Of a stretch of DNA of 64,000 nucleotides, positions 25,741 through 35,394 are shown one piece after another. The notes under the pieces are model-generated. The model did not search any database. It saw only the letters and a list, made by a program, of their open reading frames with translations, and was not told where the DNA came from. Each line of letters begins with the position of its first letter. Within the stretch, counting starts at the first letter, position 1. Source of the DNA: Bdellovibrio sp. KM01 (GTDB taxonomy: Bacteria; Bdellovibrionota; Bdellovibrionia; Bdellovibrionales; Bdellovibrionaceae); NCBI RefSeq assembly GCF_013752535.1, contig NZ_CP058348.1, positions 1,984,001 through 2,048,000 of the forward strand, given 5' to 3'. The position numbers and the translations under genes are program-made.

Positions 25741-26934
25741 ATGACTCAATCTCACGCATCAAAAAAACTTTCTTCCACCACTGTTTGGATCATGGCAATC
25801 GCCACAGGTCTTAGTGTTGCCAATCTTTACTACAACCAACCGCTCCTGGCAGAGTTGCAAAAAGAATTCGGCGTCACAGTGAAAGAGGTCGGCATCATAC
25901 CAACACTGACCCAAGTAGGCTATGCCTTGGGGATGTTATTCCTGGTTCCGATGGGCGACATGTTTGAAAGAAGAAAACTGATCGTCGTCACATCCCTAGC
26001 GGTGACTGCGGCATTGATCATGGCAGCGACTGCGCACAGTTTGTGGATCATGGTCATTGCAAGTTTGTTGATCGGTCTTTTCACGATGGTGCCTCAGTTG
26101 ATCATTCCCTTTGCCGCACACTTGGCGAGCAATGAAAATCGCGGCAAGGTCATCGGCATTATCATGAGTGGACTGCTGATCGGAATATTATGTTCGCGCA
26201 CGATCGCTGGATTCCTGGGAGATCTTTTCGGTTGGAGAACAGTATTTTATTCCGCCGCAGGATTGATGATTGTTTTGGCGAGCTGTCTTTGGTTTATCCT
26301 GCCCGCAAGCGAAGTGACTTATAAAGGATCTTACTTAGGATTAATTAAATCCATCGGTACATTAGTAAAAGAGGAACCCATCCTGCGCGAATCCGCAGTG
26401 GTAGGTGCGATGATCTTTGGTGTTTTCAGTTCTATCTGGGCCACTTTGATTTTCCTGTTATCTTCCCCACATTTTAACATGGGCGCAAAAGAAGTGGGTC
26501 TATTCGGACTATTGGGGGCCGCTGGTGCAATGGCAGCCCCAGTCGTCGGCAGAGTCGCGGATAAAAAGGGCCCGCGCACCGGTGTGGCGATTGGCTTAAC
26601 TGTTTTAGCTTTGTCTGTTCTGATTCTGTGGGGATCTGGCGCGAGCCTGATTGGCTTGATCATTGGTATTTTCATTCTGGATTTCGGAATTCAGGCTGCA
26701 CATATTTCAAATCAAACGCGTGTTTTTGCCTTACGCGAAGATGCTCGCAGTCGCTTGAACACAGTCTATATGTTTTCCTATTTCATGGGTGGCGCCCTGG
26801 GCTCCCTGGTGGCTTCGTTCGCTTGGAACACGGCTCAATGGAATGGCGTCTGCATGGTTCTGTCTGTTGGGACTGTTATCGCGGTGCTTGCGTTCTGGCT
26901 GGGTCGAAATGCAAAACCAGCCACGCACGGTTAA
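25741..26934 (+). CDS. MFS transporter
   Basis: A 397-residue major facilitator with 12 predicted membrane segments. The start, LSVANLYYNQPLLAELQKEFGV, and GMLFLVPMGDMFERRKLIV (the conserved loop 2-3 motif, G-D-x-x-x-R-R) are typical of the drug/sugar efflux group of AraJ/YnfM-like proteins. A second loop motif appears as GRVADKKGPR in the C-terminal half. The substrate is not known. I chose the ATG at 25741 instead of a TTG at 25726. It converges with the PilZ gene, one base apart. Confidence 0.9.
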   Translation: MTQSHASKKLSSTTVWIMAIATGLSVANLYYNQPLLAELQKEFGVTVKEVGIIPTLTQVGYALGMLFLVPMGDMFERRKLIVVTSLAVTAALIMAATAHSLWIMVIASLLIGLFTMVPQLIIPFAAHLASNENRGKVIGIIMSGLLIGILCSRTIAGFLGDLFGWRTVFYSAAGLMIVLASCLWFILPASEVTYKGSYLGLIKSIGTLVKEEPILRESAVVGAMIFGVFSSIWATLIFLLSSPHFNMGAKEVGLFGLLGAAGAMAAPVVGRVADKKGPRTGVAIGLTVLALSVLILWGSGASLIGLIIGIFILDFGIQAAHISNQTRVFALREDARSRLNTVYMFSYFMGGALGSLVASFAWNTAQWNGVCMVLSVGTVIAVLAFWLGRNAKPATHG

Positions 26935-26935
26935 A

Positions 26936-27619
26936 CTAGGCTATTGCCAGAAACTGCACACCTAACACCTGCCCACCATCGGGAGTCGATGACTCCCAAC
27001 GCAACTGACATTCGACTGTGACCCATTCTTCATTAGCAAGTTGATATAAAACCGAGACATAGTCTTTTGCTTCAAATAATCTTTGCGGCAGATAGAGCCT
27101 TGCCCCTTGGGTAGCAAAATCCAAAAAGCGACCCTTCTTTTGAAGTAAATTCACCTGACTGACCCAGTTGGTCGTTTTCACCAGTACGGGCGCCGTCATT
27201 TGCATTCTTGGGGACGACCTTAAAAACACGGGATCTCCATGCAGGAACTTGCTGGTTAAATACGGCGCCGTTAAAGCTTCCGCTTCCAGAATCAGCATTA
27301 GGTTCAAATGGCGTGCAAACTTTTGATAAACGCTGGCATCGATACTTTTTGCAAAGACGATCAACTTCATTTGATGATTTCTGTACGCTGCTGAGACATC
27401 CTTCATCAAAGAAATAAAGGCATCCACGTGGCGCGATGTACAACGGTCGAACTCTGCCACTACAACCACCCGTTTGTTTCGAACTAACTGTGTTTTAAGG
27501 CTTTCCAGACTATGACATTGGCGAATATTAGAACCACGGAAGGAATTCCCAAAATGAGACAGTGTTTTAGCCGAGACCAAAGATAAAACTGTGCGCTGAA
27601 TTTGGGTAATTTTCTGCAT
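26936..27619 (-). CDS. Pseudo-receiver / PilZ-domain protein
   Basis: A 227-residue protein. Residues 1-110 look like a receiver-like fold with alternating strands (KRVVVVAEFD, MKLIVFAKS, LMLILEAEAL) but without a clear phospho-acceptor triad. Residues 112-225 resemble a PilZ domain: RSSPR (RxxxR), then FLDFATQGARLYLP in the place of D/NxSxxG, and a closing VLGVQFLAI strand. In a PilZ domain, the Arg pair and the later loop bind c-di-GMP. A is found where S is usual, so affinity could differ. It lies near the c-di-GMP phosphodiesterase gene only loosely. Confidence 0.65.
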   Translation of the reverse strand: MQKITQIQRTVLSLVSAKTLSHFGNSFRGSNIRQCHSLESLKTQLVRNKRVVVVAEFDRCTSRHVDAFISLMKDVSAAYRNHQMKLIVFAKSIDASVYQKFARHLNLMLILEAEALTAPYLTSKFLHGDPVFLRSSPRMQMTAPVLVKTTNWVSQVNLLQKKGRFLDFATQGARLYLPQRLFEAKDYVSVLYQLANEEWVTVECQLRWESSTPDGGQVLGVQFLAIA

Positions 27620-27750
27620 TTAAATCTTCAGTGCAAAAATGGAACACAGGTTTTAAGAGTGCTATTGCTTAAAATGTGTAGAGCATTTTAGACAGTCGTC
27701 GATAAATCTCTGAACATGGCTAACTTTAGAAGTCATTTGTTCTTGAAACT

Positions 27751-27775
27751 AATCCGCGCAAAGTCAGCGCGGATT
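27751..27775. terminator. Hairpin after glnD, possible terminator
   Basis: AATCCGCGC-7-GCGCGGATT, a perfect 9-bp stem just beyond the glnD stop. The T-rich end lies on the plus strand, so it is a weaker candidate for the minus-strand gene. Confidence 0.5.
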
Positions 27776-27778
27776 TTA

Positions 27779-30094
27779 TTAGGCAGGATTGATTTTAAAA
27801 TGACTATTCAATGATTGGACCAATTGTTGTGGGTCCCCTTCAGCTTTAATCATAAAAATATCGTCCACTTGTCGGCCCCAGGTATGCACTCGGGCTGATT
27901 TGATGCTGACATTTAAATCACTCAAAGCCTTGGCTGCTGCCGCAAGCAAACCTGCTTGGTCGGGACCACGGAAACTGATCACCCATTCTTTATCGTGGGC
28001 ACTCATCAATTGAATTTGATCAAATTGGACTTGAGGAATCTCTTTTTCTTTTAATTGCGAACTCTTTAACAACTGCTCAAGAGTTTTCAAATTTTTTTGC
28101 GTGGAAACTTGGAACCAGTCATAAACTCCCACCTTCGGTAGAGTATGAATGGAGGCATGGCGAATACCTAAACCTAAGGAATAGAACTGGCCTACATAAT
28201 CTGCCAGGATCCCTTTGCGATCGCGCTTTTGATGCATTCGCACCCACGTATCGCCCTGTTTGGTTTGCATGATTTTTGGAGGCAGGGATTCGCTAGAGTC
28301 TTCCGCCTTTTTCAAATCTTCAACCAAGTCATTCATTGACAGACTATCAACTAAGACAGGACCTAGCTCCTCATAAATCTCTTCCGAAATATGCAGATGT
28401 TTTTTGGCTTTCAAGGTTCTGAACGTGAAATAGTCTTGAGCTTTTTTACTTTCAAGATTTTCTACCAATTCAGCCAGTAAGCGCCCCTTCCACTCATTCC
28501 AAGCTTCGGGGTTGGTTGCGCGAATGTCGACAGCGGTAAAGATCGCCAGTCGTTTCAATGCATCACCCTCAACACCCTTGTCGCGCAGCTCTTGCCATAC
28601 GCGGGGATCTTTGGAATTTTTACGGAAAGCGGCTTGTGAAAGCTCCAAATGGTTTTTCACCATCCAGTTCACGTCGTCGGTGAATTTCTTTTTAAAGCCA
28701 AAAGATTTAAAGTCACGGGTAACGATCGCAGTCCCGGCTTCCGAGTGATCTCCGCTATCTATACCCTTGGCCAAATCGTGATACATGCAAGTCCATGAAA
28801 GCACTTGCCAGTCATAGGGATTCAAGGATTTCGCTACTGACTGCAAGGGACCCAGTTCTTTCGGTTTTGCAAAGACACGTTTGATCTCGCGGCACGCTTG
28901 CATGATATGCGAATCCGCCGTGTAGCGATGATATTGATCATGCTGAACGTATCCCACTAAGCGCGTGATTTCCGGCACCAGCTTATCAATCAAACGAGAC
29001 CTGAAAATACTATAAAGGAATTCATCCTTGGCTTTAACACTCAAGACTTGATCCAGTTCCTGACCACGAAGTTTGCCAAGCTTTTTGATTTCTTTGGCTG
29101 GTAAAAGATGATCCAGCTCTTCACGAACTTTCTTTTGCATCAAAACACTGGAGTTTTTTTCTAAAGCAGAAAACAGATCACTTGGTTTATAAAACTCGGA
29201 GCGTTCAATTTTCTTAAGAACTTCTTCTGGAGCATCTGCTACTGCGATAATCCAATCGGAATAGAAATTTACCCGTGACAATCCACGCTGCAGGCTGCGC
29301 ATGAAATCTTTATGGGATTTAAATCCCATCCATTTTCCTAAATCAAATTGAGCGGAACTGGACAGGATATCACTGTGACCTTCCAGATGAAGCTTCTGAC
29401 GAAGGCTTAACAGGTAATCACGATAATAATTTAAAACATTCAGCGCATGCCCCGGGTTTGTGAAACGCTCGGCGAACATTTCATAAATCTGCAGACCTTG
29501 CTCAAGATCACGCAAACCACCTGGGCCGTATTTCAAATTAGGCTCAAGATAATTGGTGATGGAATCAAAGCGATTTTCCCGGGCTTTGCGTTCTTCCTTT
29601 ACCGCTTTCAGCAAAGTCTTACGCCACATGTTCTTTTTCGACCAGATGCGCTTTTGCTGTTCAAAAAGCTTACGTGCACCTTCCGGAGTCAATGGCTTTG
29701 CCTTCAAAAGAGCCAAAACATCAAACGCTTCAACTCCTTCCGTCCAATCTTCGGGATTAGCTGGCATACGATAGCGAAGCTTTAAACCTTTTTCTTGAAG
29801 CTGATTTGTGAACTCACGGACTTTGTCTTCATCGCCACAGAACAAAATATCGATATCAGATTTTGGACTAAGTTCACCGCGGGCCCAAGAGCCCAACATA
29901 ATCGGATGCGTATCTCGCCACAAAGGATTATTTTTAAGTGATTCCTCAAGCTTAGCACCAAGCCATAAGGAAAAGCTCTGACTGGAAAAACAAAACACCT
30001 GACGGACATCTCCATCAGGTGTCATTAGTGGTGGATTTAGAATTTCTTGAGACTGAATAAGCTGCTCACTGGAGAGATACGTCTTAGCTGCCAT
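27779..30094 (-). CDS. glnD: [Protein-PII] uridylyltransferase/uridylyl-removing enzyme
   Basis: A 771-residue bifunctional enzyme that senses glutamine and adds or removes UMP on PII. The nucleotidyltransferase domain has MLGSWARGELSPKSDIDILF at about residue 67, with the catalytic Asp pair. The central region includes YGPGGLRDLEQ, the HD domain has YHDLAKGIDSGDHSEAGT, and two ACT domains close the protein (near WVRMHQKRDRKGILADYVG and WVISFRGPDQAGLLAAAAKA). It is shorter than the 890-residue E. coli enzyme. It lies 27 bases downstream of mutS. Confidence 0.93.
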   Translation of the reverse strand: MAAKTYLSSEQLIQSQEILNPPLMTPDGDVRQVFCFSSQSFSLWLGAKLEESLKNNPLWRDTHPIMLGSWARGELSPKSDIDILFCGDEDKVREFTNQLQEKGLKLRYRMPANPEDWTEGVEAFDVLALLKAKPLTPEGARKLFEQQKRIWSKKNMWRKTLLKAVKEERKARENRFDSITNYLEPNLKYGPGGLRDLEQGLQIYEMFAERFTNPGHALNVLNYYRDYLLSLRQKLHLEGHSDILSSSAQFDLGKWMGFKSHKDFMRSLQRGLSRVNFYSDWIIAVADAPEEVLKKIERSEFYKPSDLFSALEKNSSVLMQKKVREELDHLLPAKEIKKLGKLRGQELDQVLSVKAKDEFLYSIFRSRLIDKLVPEITRLVGYVQHDQYHRYTADSHIMQACREIKRVFAKPKELGPLQSVAKSLNPYDWQVLSWTCMYHDLAKGIDSGDHSEAGTAIVTRDFKSFGFKKKFTDDVNWMVKNHLELSQAAFRKNSKDPRVWQELRDKGVEGDALKRLAIFTAVDIRATNPEAWNEWKGRLLAELVENLESKKAQDYFTFRTLKAKKHLHISEEIYEELGPVLVDSLSMNDLVEDLKKAEDSSESLPPKIMQTKQGDTWVRMHQKRDRKGILADYVGQFYSLGLGIRHASIHTLPKVGVYDWFQVSTQKNLKTLEQLLKSSQLKEKEIPQVQFDQIQLMSAHDKEWVISFRGPDQAGLLAAAAKALSDLNVSIKSARVHTWGRQVDDIFMIKAEGDPQQLVQSLNSHFKINPA

Positions 30095-30121
30095 AGTTAA
30101 AATGATCAGCCAATTTACCCT

Positions 30122-32650
30122 CTATTGCAAGCTGGTGTTTTCAGCGATGGCTTTCCATTTAGCAACCTGACCCATGACCTCCAGAGGACTTGATTGCAAC
30201 AGTGGGTACTTTTGCAATTCATCCATCAAAGATTTCACGCTTTCAGGGATCACTGGAACTTCAACCGCAGGAGCCGTTGCCATTTCCATAGGAGAGTCTT
30301 CCACGTGGTCCAGAAGGGACAACTGACTACTGGCTTGAACACGTTTTGATTCAATCTCACGCAACAAGCTTTTCGCACGCTTTGTCACTGATGGCGGAAG
30401 CCCCGCAAGCTCGGCCACCTGAACCCCGTAGGATTTCAAAGCTGGACCTTTCACCAACGTGTGAAGGAAACGGATCTCACCATTTCTTTCAGCCACGGTC
30501 ATATGTGAATTTGTGATCTGACCGTAACTTTGATCCAAAGTCGTCAGTTCATGATAGTGAGTTGCAAAGAACGTTAATGCTTTCACTTCGCTTAACAAGT
30601 GCTCCAGAATCGATTGTGCCAGACACATGCCATCGAACGTGCTTGTACCACGCCCCACTTCATCCAGGATGACCAATGAGTTTTTAGTCGCGTTTTTAAG
30701 CATCGCCGATGTTTCTGTCATCTCAACCATGAAAGTTGAAAGGCCTTCGGATAATTGGTCACTTGCACCAATACGGGTGAAGATCGCATCAAAGATCGGA
30801 AGTTTCGCTTCATCCGCAGGAACGAAGGAACCCATTTGGGCCATAATCGCATTCAACGCCACTTGACGCATCAAAGTCGATTTACCGGCCATATTCGGGC
30901 CTGTCAGCAACAAACAAGAGTGCGGGTGAAGTTCAATGTCATTCGCAACGAAGTTGGTTTTAACAGTTTGCTCAACCACCGGATGGCGGCTGGCTTTTAA
31001 TTGCAAAGAATTGTTCTCAGTAAATTTTGGACGAGCGTACTTTTCTTCAAGGCTTAACCAAGCAAGACTTGAGATCACGTCCATTTCACTGCACTCATGA
31101 GCCAGCGTTAGCAACGCTGGACACTGAGTCAGGATCTCTTTGCGAAGCATATCAAAGAATTCAAATTCAAGATCGGCACGTTTTGTATTCGCTGATAGTA
31201 CTTTTCTTTCAAGCTCTACCAACTCATCTGTGCAATAGCGCTCGGCATTCGTCAAAGTCTGCTTACGTTGATAGTTTGCTGGTGCTTTGTCTTTATGAGA
31301 GTTTGTGATTTCGATATAGTAACCGAAAACGTTGTTATAGCGGATTTTCAGACTGGAGATTCCAGTTTTTTCTTTTTCATCCGCTTCCATTTTGGCCACA
31401 AGTGCTTGTGCATTCGTGGAAAGATCAATCAACTCGTCCAGTTCAGAAGAAACGCCCTGACGGATCAAGTAACCTTGTTTTGTCGCCAAAGGCGGATCTT
31501 CAACCAAAGTTCTTTCGATTTTATACGCCAACTCACGAAGGCTTTCAAAATTGGCTGTTGAACCACTTGCTTGAACAAATACTTCCAACGCACTGACACC
31601 GGCATGAACGCTGCCGGCTAATGCCAACAAATCACGGCCGTTACATTGAGGTTGAGAGATTTTACCCAAACGACGTTCGATATCACCCATCTGACCCAAA
31701 ATTTGACGAGCACGTTTTAATTCCAAAACATGACTGCGCCAGAACTCCACCGAGTCCAAACGGCTTTCGATAGCTTTCACATCACGGAGTGGGAAGCTTA
31801 ACCACTGACGAAGCATACGGCTGCCCGCAGAAGTCTGCGTGCGGTTGATGGCATGGAACAAACTGCCCAAGCCTTCACCTTTGTATGTCGAGAACACTTC
31901 CAAATGTCTTAGTGTCGTGCTGGAAATTTCCAGACGGTGCTCAAGATCTCTTTCCACAAACGGAGAAAGAGTTTTCAAAGCTTCCTCACCTGACAACTGC
32001 AAAACGTAACTTAGAAGTCTAGCAGCTGAAGCAGGAGCAGCATTTTTAAGAAGATCGCTGCCCGCATCCATCATTTCTTCATGATGACTGATCAAGATAT
32101 TATCCAGACCCGCTAGCAAAGCTTCGTGTTCCTTTGCGATTACGATTTCTGCCACTGGCAAAATCTGAACGAAACGCAAAAGCTCATGAGAGTTTTTAGA
32201 TTTAAAGAAGAACGCTTCGCCCGTTGTTGAATCCAGAAAGCTGATCGAAGTTTGATCAATGCTTACCAGATAGTGTGGCTTTGTTCCGTCCAAAGTATCA
32301 GAGTCATAAACCATACCCGGAGTCAGAACGCGGGTGACTCCACGTTTTACAATCCCTTTGGCAGCTTTTGGATCTTCAAGTTGATCACAGATCGCTACTT
32401 TGAAACCATGAGCCAAAAGTTTATTAATCGGCCCCGCCACAGAATGGTGAGGCATTCCGCACATCGGAGTTTCGTCCTGAGATTTTTTATTTCTTTGAGT
32501 AAGTGCGATCCCTAAAACGGGCGCCGCTTTAACCGCATCATCAAAGAACATTTCAAAAAAGTCCCCCATACGGAAAAGAAGGATCTTATCTTGATGGACA
32601 GATTTAATGTCCCAGTACTGCTTCATTAGTGGAGTAAGATTAGCTGACAT
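30122..32650 (-). CDS. mutS: DNA mismatch repair protein MutS
   Basis: An 842-residue protein that detects mismatches and starts repair with MutL. The mismatch-binding F-x-E is visible in FRMGDFFEMFFDDA at about residue 30; the ATPase has GPNMAGKST (Walker A), then VILDEVGRGTSTFDG (Walker B and the dimer motif), and FATHYHELT. Length is normal. The ATG at 32650 is preferred because the sequence from there matches the usual MutS start (TPLMKQYWDIK); a GTG lies at 32689. It precedes glnD on the same strand. The RAYT cassette lies just upstream on the other side. Confidence 0.96.
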   Translation of the reverse strand: MSANLTPLMKQYWDIKSVHQDKILLFRMGDFFEMFFDDAVKAAPVLGIALTQRNKKSQDETPMCGMPHHSVAGPINKLLAHGFKVAICDQLEDPKAAKGIVKRGVTRVLTPGMVYDSDTLDGTKPHYLVSIDQTSISFLDSTTGEAFFFKSKNSHELLRFVQILPVAEIVIAKEHEALLAGLDNILISHHEEMMDAGSDLLKNAAPASAARLLSYVLQLSGEEALKTLSPFVERDLEHRLEISSTTLRHLEVFSTYKGEGLGSLFHAINRTQTSAGSRMLRQWLSFPLRDVKAIESRLDSVEFWRSHVLELKRARQILGQMGDIERRLGKISQPQCNGRDLLALAGSVHAGVSALEVFVQASGSTANFESLRELAYKIERTLVEDPPLATKQGYLIRQGVSSELDELIDLSTNAQALVAKMEADEKEKTGISSLKIRYNNVFGYYIEITNSHKDKAPANYQRKQTLTNAERYCTDELVELERKVLSANTKRADLEFEFFDMLRKEILTQCPALLTLAHECSEMDVISSLAWLSLEEKYARPKFTENNSLQLKASRHPVVEQTVKTNFVANDIELHPHSCLLLTGPNMAGKSTLMRQVALNAIMAQMGSFVPADEAKLPIFDAIFTRIGASDQLSEGLSTFMVEMTETSAMLKNATKNSLVILDEVGRGTSTFDGMCLAQSILEHLLSEVKALTFFATHYHELTTLDQSYGQITNSHMTVAERNGEIRFLHTLVKGPALKSYGVQVAELAGLPPSVTKRAKSLLREIESKRVQASSQLSLLDHVEDSPMEMATAPAVEVPVIPESVKSLMDELQKYPLLQSSPLEVMGQVAKWKAIAENTSLQ

Positions 32651-32720
32651 AGGCTGAAAAAAGTACCCCAGCTTCACCCCACGTTTCACTCACAAAACAC
32701 CATTAACGCACCGCCCTCCC

Positions 32721-32744
32721 AAAAAGGTGCCTGCCGGTTTTTGG
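32721..32744. repeat. REP-like inverted repeat, left arm
   Basis: A 24-base element (AAAAAGGTGCCTGCCGGTTT onwards) 94 bases before the RAYT gene. Its exact complement lies at 33498-33521, after the gene. The pair has no mismatch. Confidence 0.9.
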
Positions 32745-32837
32745 AGAAGCGTCGCATCCGAAAACCAAATATAGCGATTGCCCTTGCCGATCTCAAATTC
32801 GCCTTAGGATGACTCAAAACCTGCACCTAGATTGAGC

Positions 32838-33479
32838 ATGGCCAGATCATCCGAAATTGTATCCACCGAACTTCCGATCCATATTTCAGCTCGCTGTAAA
32901 AATCGGGAGTTTTTCCCCATTCCGATCGAAGAAGTCTGGGAAATCATGGAAGACTACTTATTTTTTATAGCTCACGCCTTCAATATAGAAATTCTATCTT
33001 TCGTTCTAATGAACAATCATTTCCATCTTATCGTTCGAAATCCGGATGGAAATCTAAGCGCCGCCATGAACTATTTTATGGGAGAAACCAGTCGCCGGAT
33101 TAACGAAAAGGCAAAGATAATCAATCAACTTTACGGAAGCCGTTACCACAGGACGGTAATCGACTCTGAACACTACCTGATGCACGCTTACAAATACGTT
33201 TACAGAAATCCGATTGAAGCTGGATTATCCAGGCGAGCAGAGGACTATCCCTATTCGACTCTCTCTCGCTCTTTGGGAAACGGACGTTTCAATTTTCCAT
33301 TTTCTCCGGATCAAATACTCTTCAATTCGATAAACCTAACGCTTCAATGGATTAACCAAAATCCCACAAATGAGAACAAACAGCAGATAAAAAAAGCATT
33401 AAAGAGAAAACGTTTCGAACTCCCAAAGGCCATGCGCAATAATAGAAAAAAGCCCAGCCTTGCGACTGAGCTCTATTGA
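32838..33479 (+). CDS. REP-associated tyrosine transposase (Y1, RAYT)
   Basis: About 213 residues of the Y1/IS200-like HUH family. HUH-type His pair: NNHFHLIV at about residues 63-70 (HFH). The catalytic Tyr is within HAYKYVYRNPIEAGL at about residue 119. The family start SARCKNREFF and the middle LYGSRYHRTVID are typical, and the C-terminal tail is Lys/Arg-rich. RAYTs act on REP sequences by single-strand cleavage. The gene sits alone between mutS and a chemoreceptor, enclosed in a perfect 24-bp inverted repeat. A TTG at 32832 is an alternative start. Confidence 0.9.
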   Translation: MARSSEIVSTELPIHISARCKNREFFPIPIEEVWEIMEDYLFFIAHAFNIEILSFVLMNNHFHLIVRNPDGNLSAAMNYFMGETSRRINEKAKIINQLYGSRYHRTVIDSEHYLMHAYKYVYRNPIEAGLSRRAEDYPYSTLSRSLGNGRFNFPFSPDQILFNSINLTLQWINQNPTNENKQQIKKALKRKRFELPKAMRNNRKKPSLATELY

Positions 33480-33497
33480 TTTAACGCAGTATTGCTA

Positions 33498-33521
33498 CCA
33501 AAAACCGGCAGGCACCTTTTT
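33498..33521. repeat. REP-like inverted repeat, right arm
   Basis: The exact complement of the left arm at 32721-32744 (CCAAAAACCGGCAGGCACCT onwards). Its last bases coincide with the stop codon of the chemoreceptor gene (33520-33522), so the boundary of the mobile unit touches that gene. Confidence 0.9.
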
Positions 33522-35196
33522 AGAAGCCGTCTGTGTTTCCTACTTTTCTTGTGTCGTCGTCAAAAGGAATTAGTTCGGATGCTTTGGCTTCTCCTGAATT
33601 TGATTGAGCCTTAGGCGCGGGCTTGAATTTCACCACATTAGTTGCTGTTTTTTTAGTCACGGCCACTCCCGGCTTACCTTTTGCGGCGACCTTCTTTTTC
33701 TCAGCGACAACCGGCTGCCCTTCATTGACAGCCTCTTCTCCATGACCACCCATCACCACATTCGATAAAGTCACAACGACACTGTACATTTGTTTTGATT
33801 GCGCAGCCATTTCTTCAGATGTTGCTGCGATCTCTTCCGAGGAAGCCGCATTCGCCTGGGAGCTTTGATCCAACTGATTCATGGCTTTACTGATTTGCTG
33901 AATACCCGTCGTCTGCTCCGAGCTTGCCGCTGAGATTTCGTTATTCAGATCAGAAACTTTCTTGATCGAAGTCACGATGTTCTTAAGAACCTCACCCGCT
34001 TTATCCGCGATTTTAGATCCGCCTTCCACCTGGTCCACAGAATTCTTAATCAAACCATTGATGTCTTTCGCTGCCACCGCAGATCTTTGTGCCAGACTGC
34101 GAACGGCCTCAGCCACAACTGCGAAACCTCGACCTTGCTCCCCTGCACGTGCAGCTTCCACTGCCGCATTCAAGGCCAACAAGTTGGTTTGAAAAGCGAT
34201 ATCATCAATAACATTGATAATCTCTTCGATCTTTTTTGAAGACTGAGAAATGCCGTGCATGGATGTAACCAGCTTTTGCATTTCCTGCTCCCCGTCTTCC
34301 GCAGCCGAACGAGAAGCTTGCGACAAATTAGCCGCCTGTTTCGCATTGTCAGAATTCATGGATACCATTGAAGACATTTCTTCCAGGGCCGCCACTGTTT
34401 CTTCCAATGAGGCTGCTGAAGTCGTTGAAGATTGCGATAAGCTTTGACCCGCTTCCGTCAACTGAGTGATAGCCATATTCACCTGATTGCATGAATCAGA
34501 AAGCTGCCCCACAACTTCAGATACGTTTTTACTTAGACGAGAAGCAATTACTATCAGCGCAAAGAAAACTCCTAAACTACAAGCCAGTCCAATTCCCACC
34601 AGCAACTTAAAAACAAGGGACCTCTCTGCTTCTTGCGCCAAGTTGTTCTTTTTCACAGCCTCATTATACATGGCCATGATTTTTCCGGTCGTTCCTTTAA
34701 TTTGTACGGATTCCTGCTGGTACGCACCCTCCGCAGCCGCGGCACGAACTTTTTCATAATTTTCAGGCGTGGGAGTTTTCAGAGTTTGAATGAACTCCTC
34801 CACGTGAGCCACGTAGCTTGCGTGGTTATTTTTCATTGGCGTATAAATTTCTCTTTCGCCTTCCAGATCAGGAGCGGCTTCATAAGTCGCGACAGCATCC
34901 TTATATTCCTTCAAAGCCTGATCTAACTTTTCTATATATGTATTACGACGCTTTTCAAAATTTAAATTTGCAATCGCACCCCAAAGATACTGACCGATAC
35001 GAGCACGCCCGCCTTCGATCTGCCCCAAGGCATCAACATTAGGAATGATCTGTGTGTAGGAGCTCCCTAACATTCCACCGATGGAAGTCAGCCCACTAAA
35101 AGCCACATATCCCAGAACCGCAAAACCCACCAACGGCAATAAGGCCGCCACCAAAAGCTTGGCCTTAATGCCTTTAAACCACGAACCTAAATTCAT
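33520..35196 (-). CDS. Methyl-accepting chemotaxis protein
   Basis: A 558-residue receptor. Residues 10-34 form the first membrane helix, the periplasmic sensor (about 35-190) resembles a four-helix bundle (IPNVDALGQIEGGRARIGQYLW), and a second helix lies near LVFKLLVGIGLACSLGVFFALIV. A clear HAMP domain is not evident; the signalling domain (about 240-475) has the hairpin tip AFQTNLLALNAAVEAARAGEQGRGFAVVA. A Lys/Ala-rich C-terminal linker follows, with no CheR pentapeptide. ATG at 35196 is chosen for its AAGGTGG site; GTG at 35205 is possible. Ligand unknown. Confidence 0.93.
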   Translation of the reverse strand: MNLGSWFKGIKAKLLVAALLPLVGFAVLGYVAFSGLTSIGGMLGSSYTQIIPNVDALGQIEGGRARIGQYLWGAIANLNFEKRRNTYIEKLDQALKEYKDAVATYEAAPDLEGEREIYTPMKNNHASYVAHVEEFIQTLKTPTPENYEKVRAAAAEGAYQQESVQIKGTTGKIMAMYNEAVKKNNLAQEAERSLVFKLLVGIGLACSLGVFFALIVIASRLSKNVSEVVGQLSDSCNQVNMAITQLTEAGQSLSQSSTTSAASLEETVAALEEMSSMVSMNSDNAKQAANLSQASRSAAEDGEQEMQKLVTSMHGISQSSKKIEEIINVIDDIAFQTNLLALNAAVEAARAGEQGRGFAVVAEAVRSLAQRSAVAAKDINGLIKNSVDQVEGGSKIADKAGEVLKNIVTSIKKVSDLNNEISAASSEQTTGIQQISKAMNQLDQSSQANAASSEEIAATSEEMAAQSKQMYSVVVTLSNVVMGGHGEEAVNEGQPVVAEKKKVAAKGKPGVAVTKKTATNVVKFKPAPKAQSNSGEAKASELIPFDDDTRKVGNTDGF

Positions 35197-35394
35197 AATT
35201 CCCACCTTAATTATAAAAAAGCCGCACTACCTATCGGGATAAAAGACCAGGGAGTAAAATGTGAGTACAACGCGTCTCAATTTGGAGCATCGACTCTGCC
35301 CGTCATGCCTAATTACCGGGATTTCGGAACATTTTCTCATTTCACTTTCTGTAAGATGTTGACGACTCCCCGACATAAAACTATTTAGTACCGC

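Noticed and set aside
35231-35260. FliA (sigma-28) promoter for the chemoreceptor: CCCGATAG on the minus strand
   Set aside because: The -10-like sequence fits GCCGATAA partly, but no TAAA is found at the correct distance upstream, so it is not strong enough to report.
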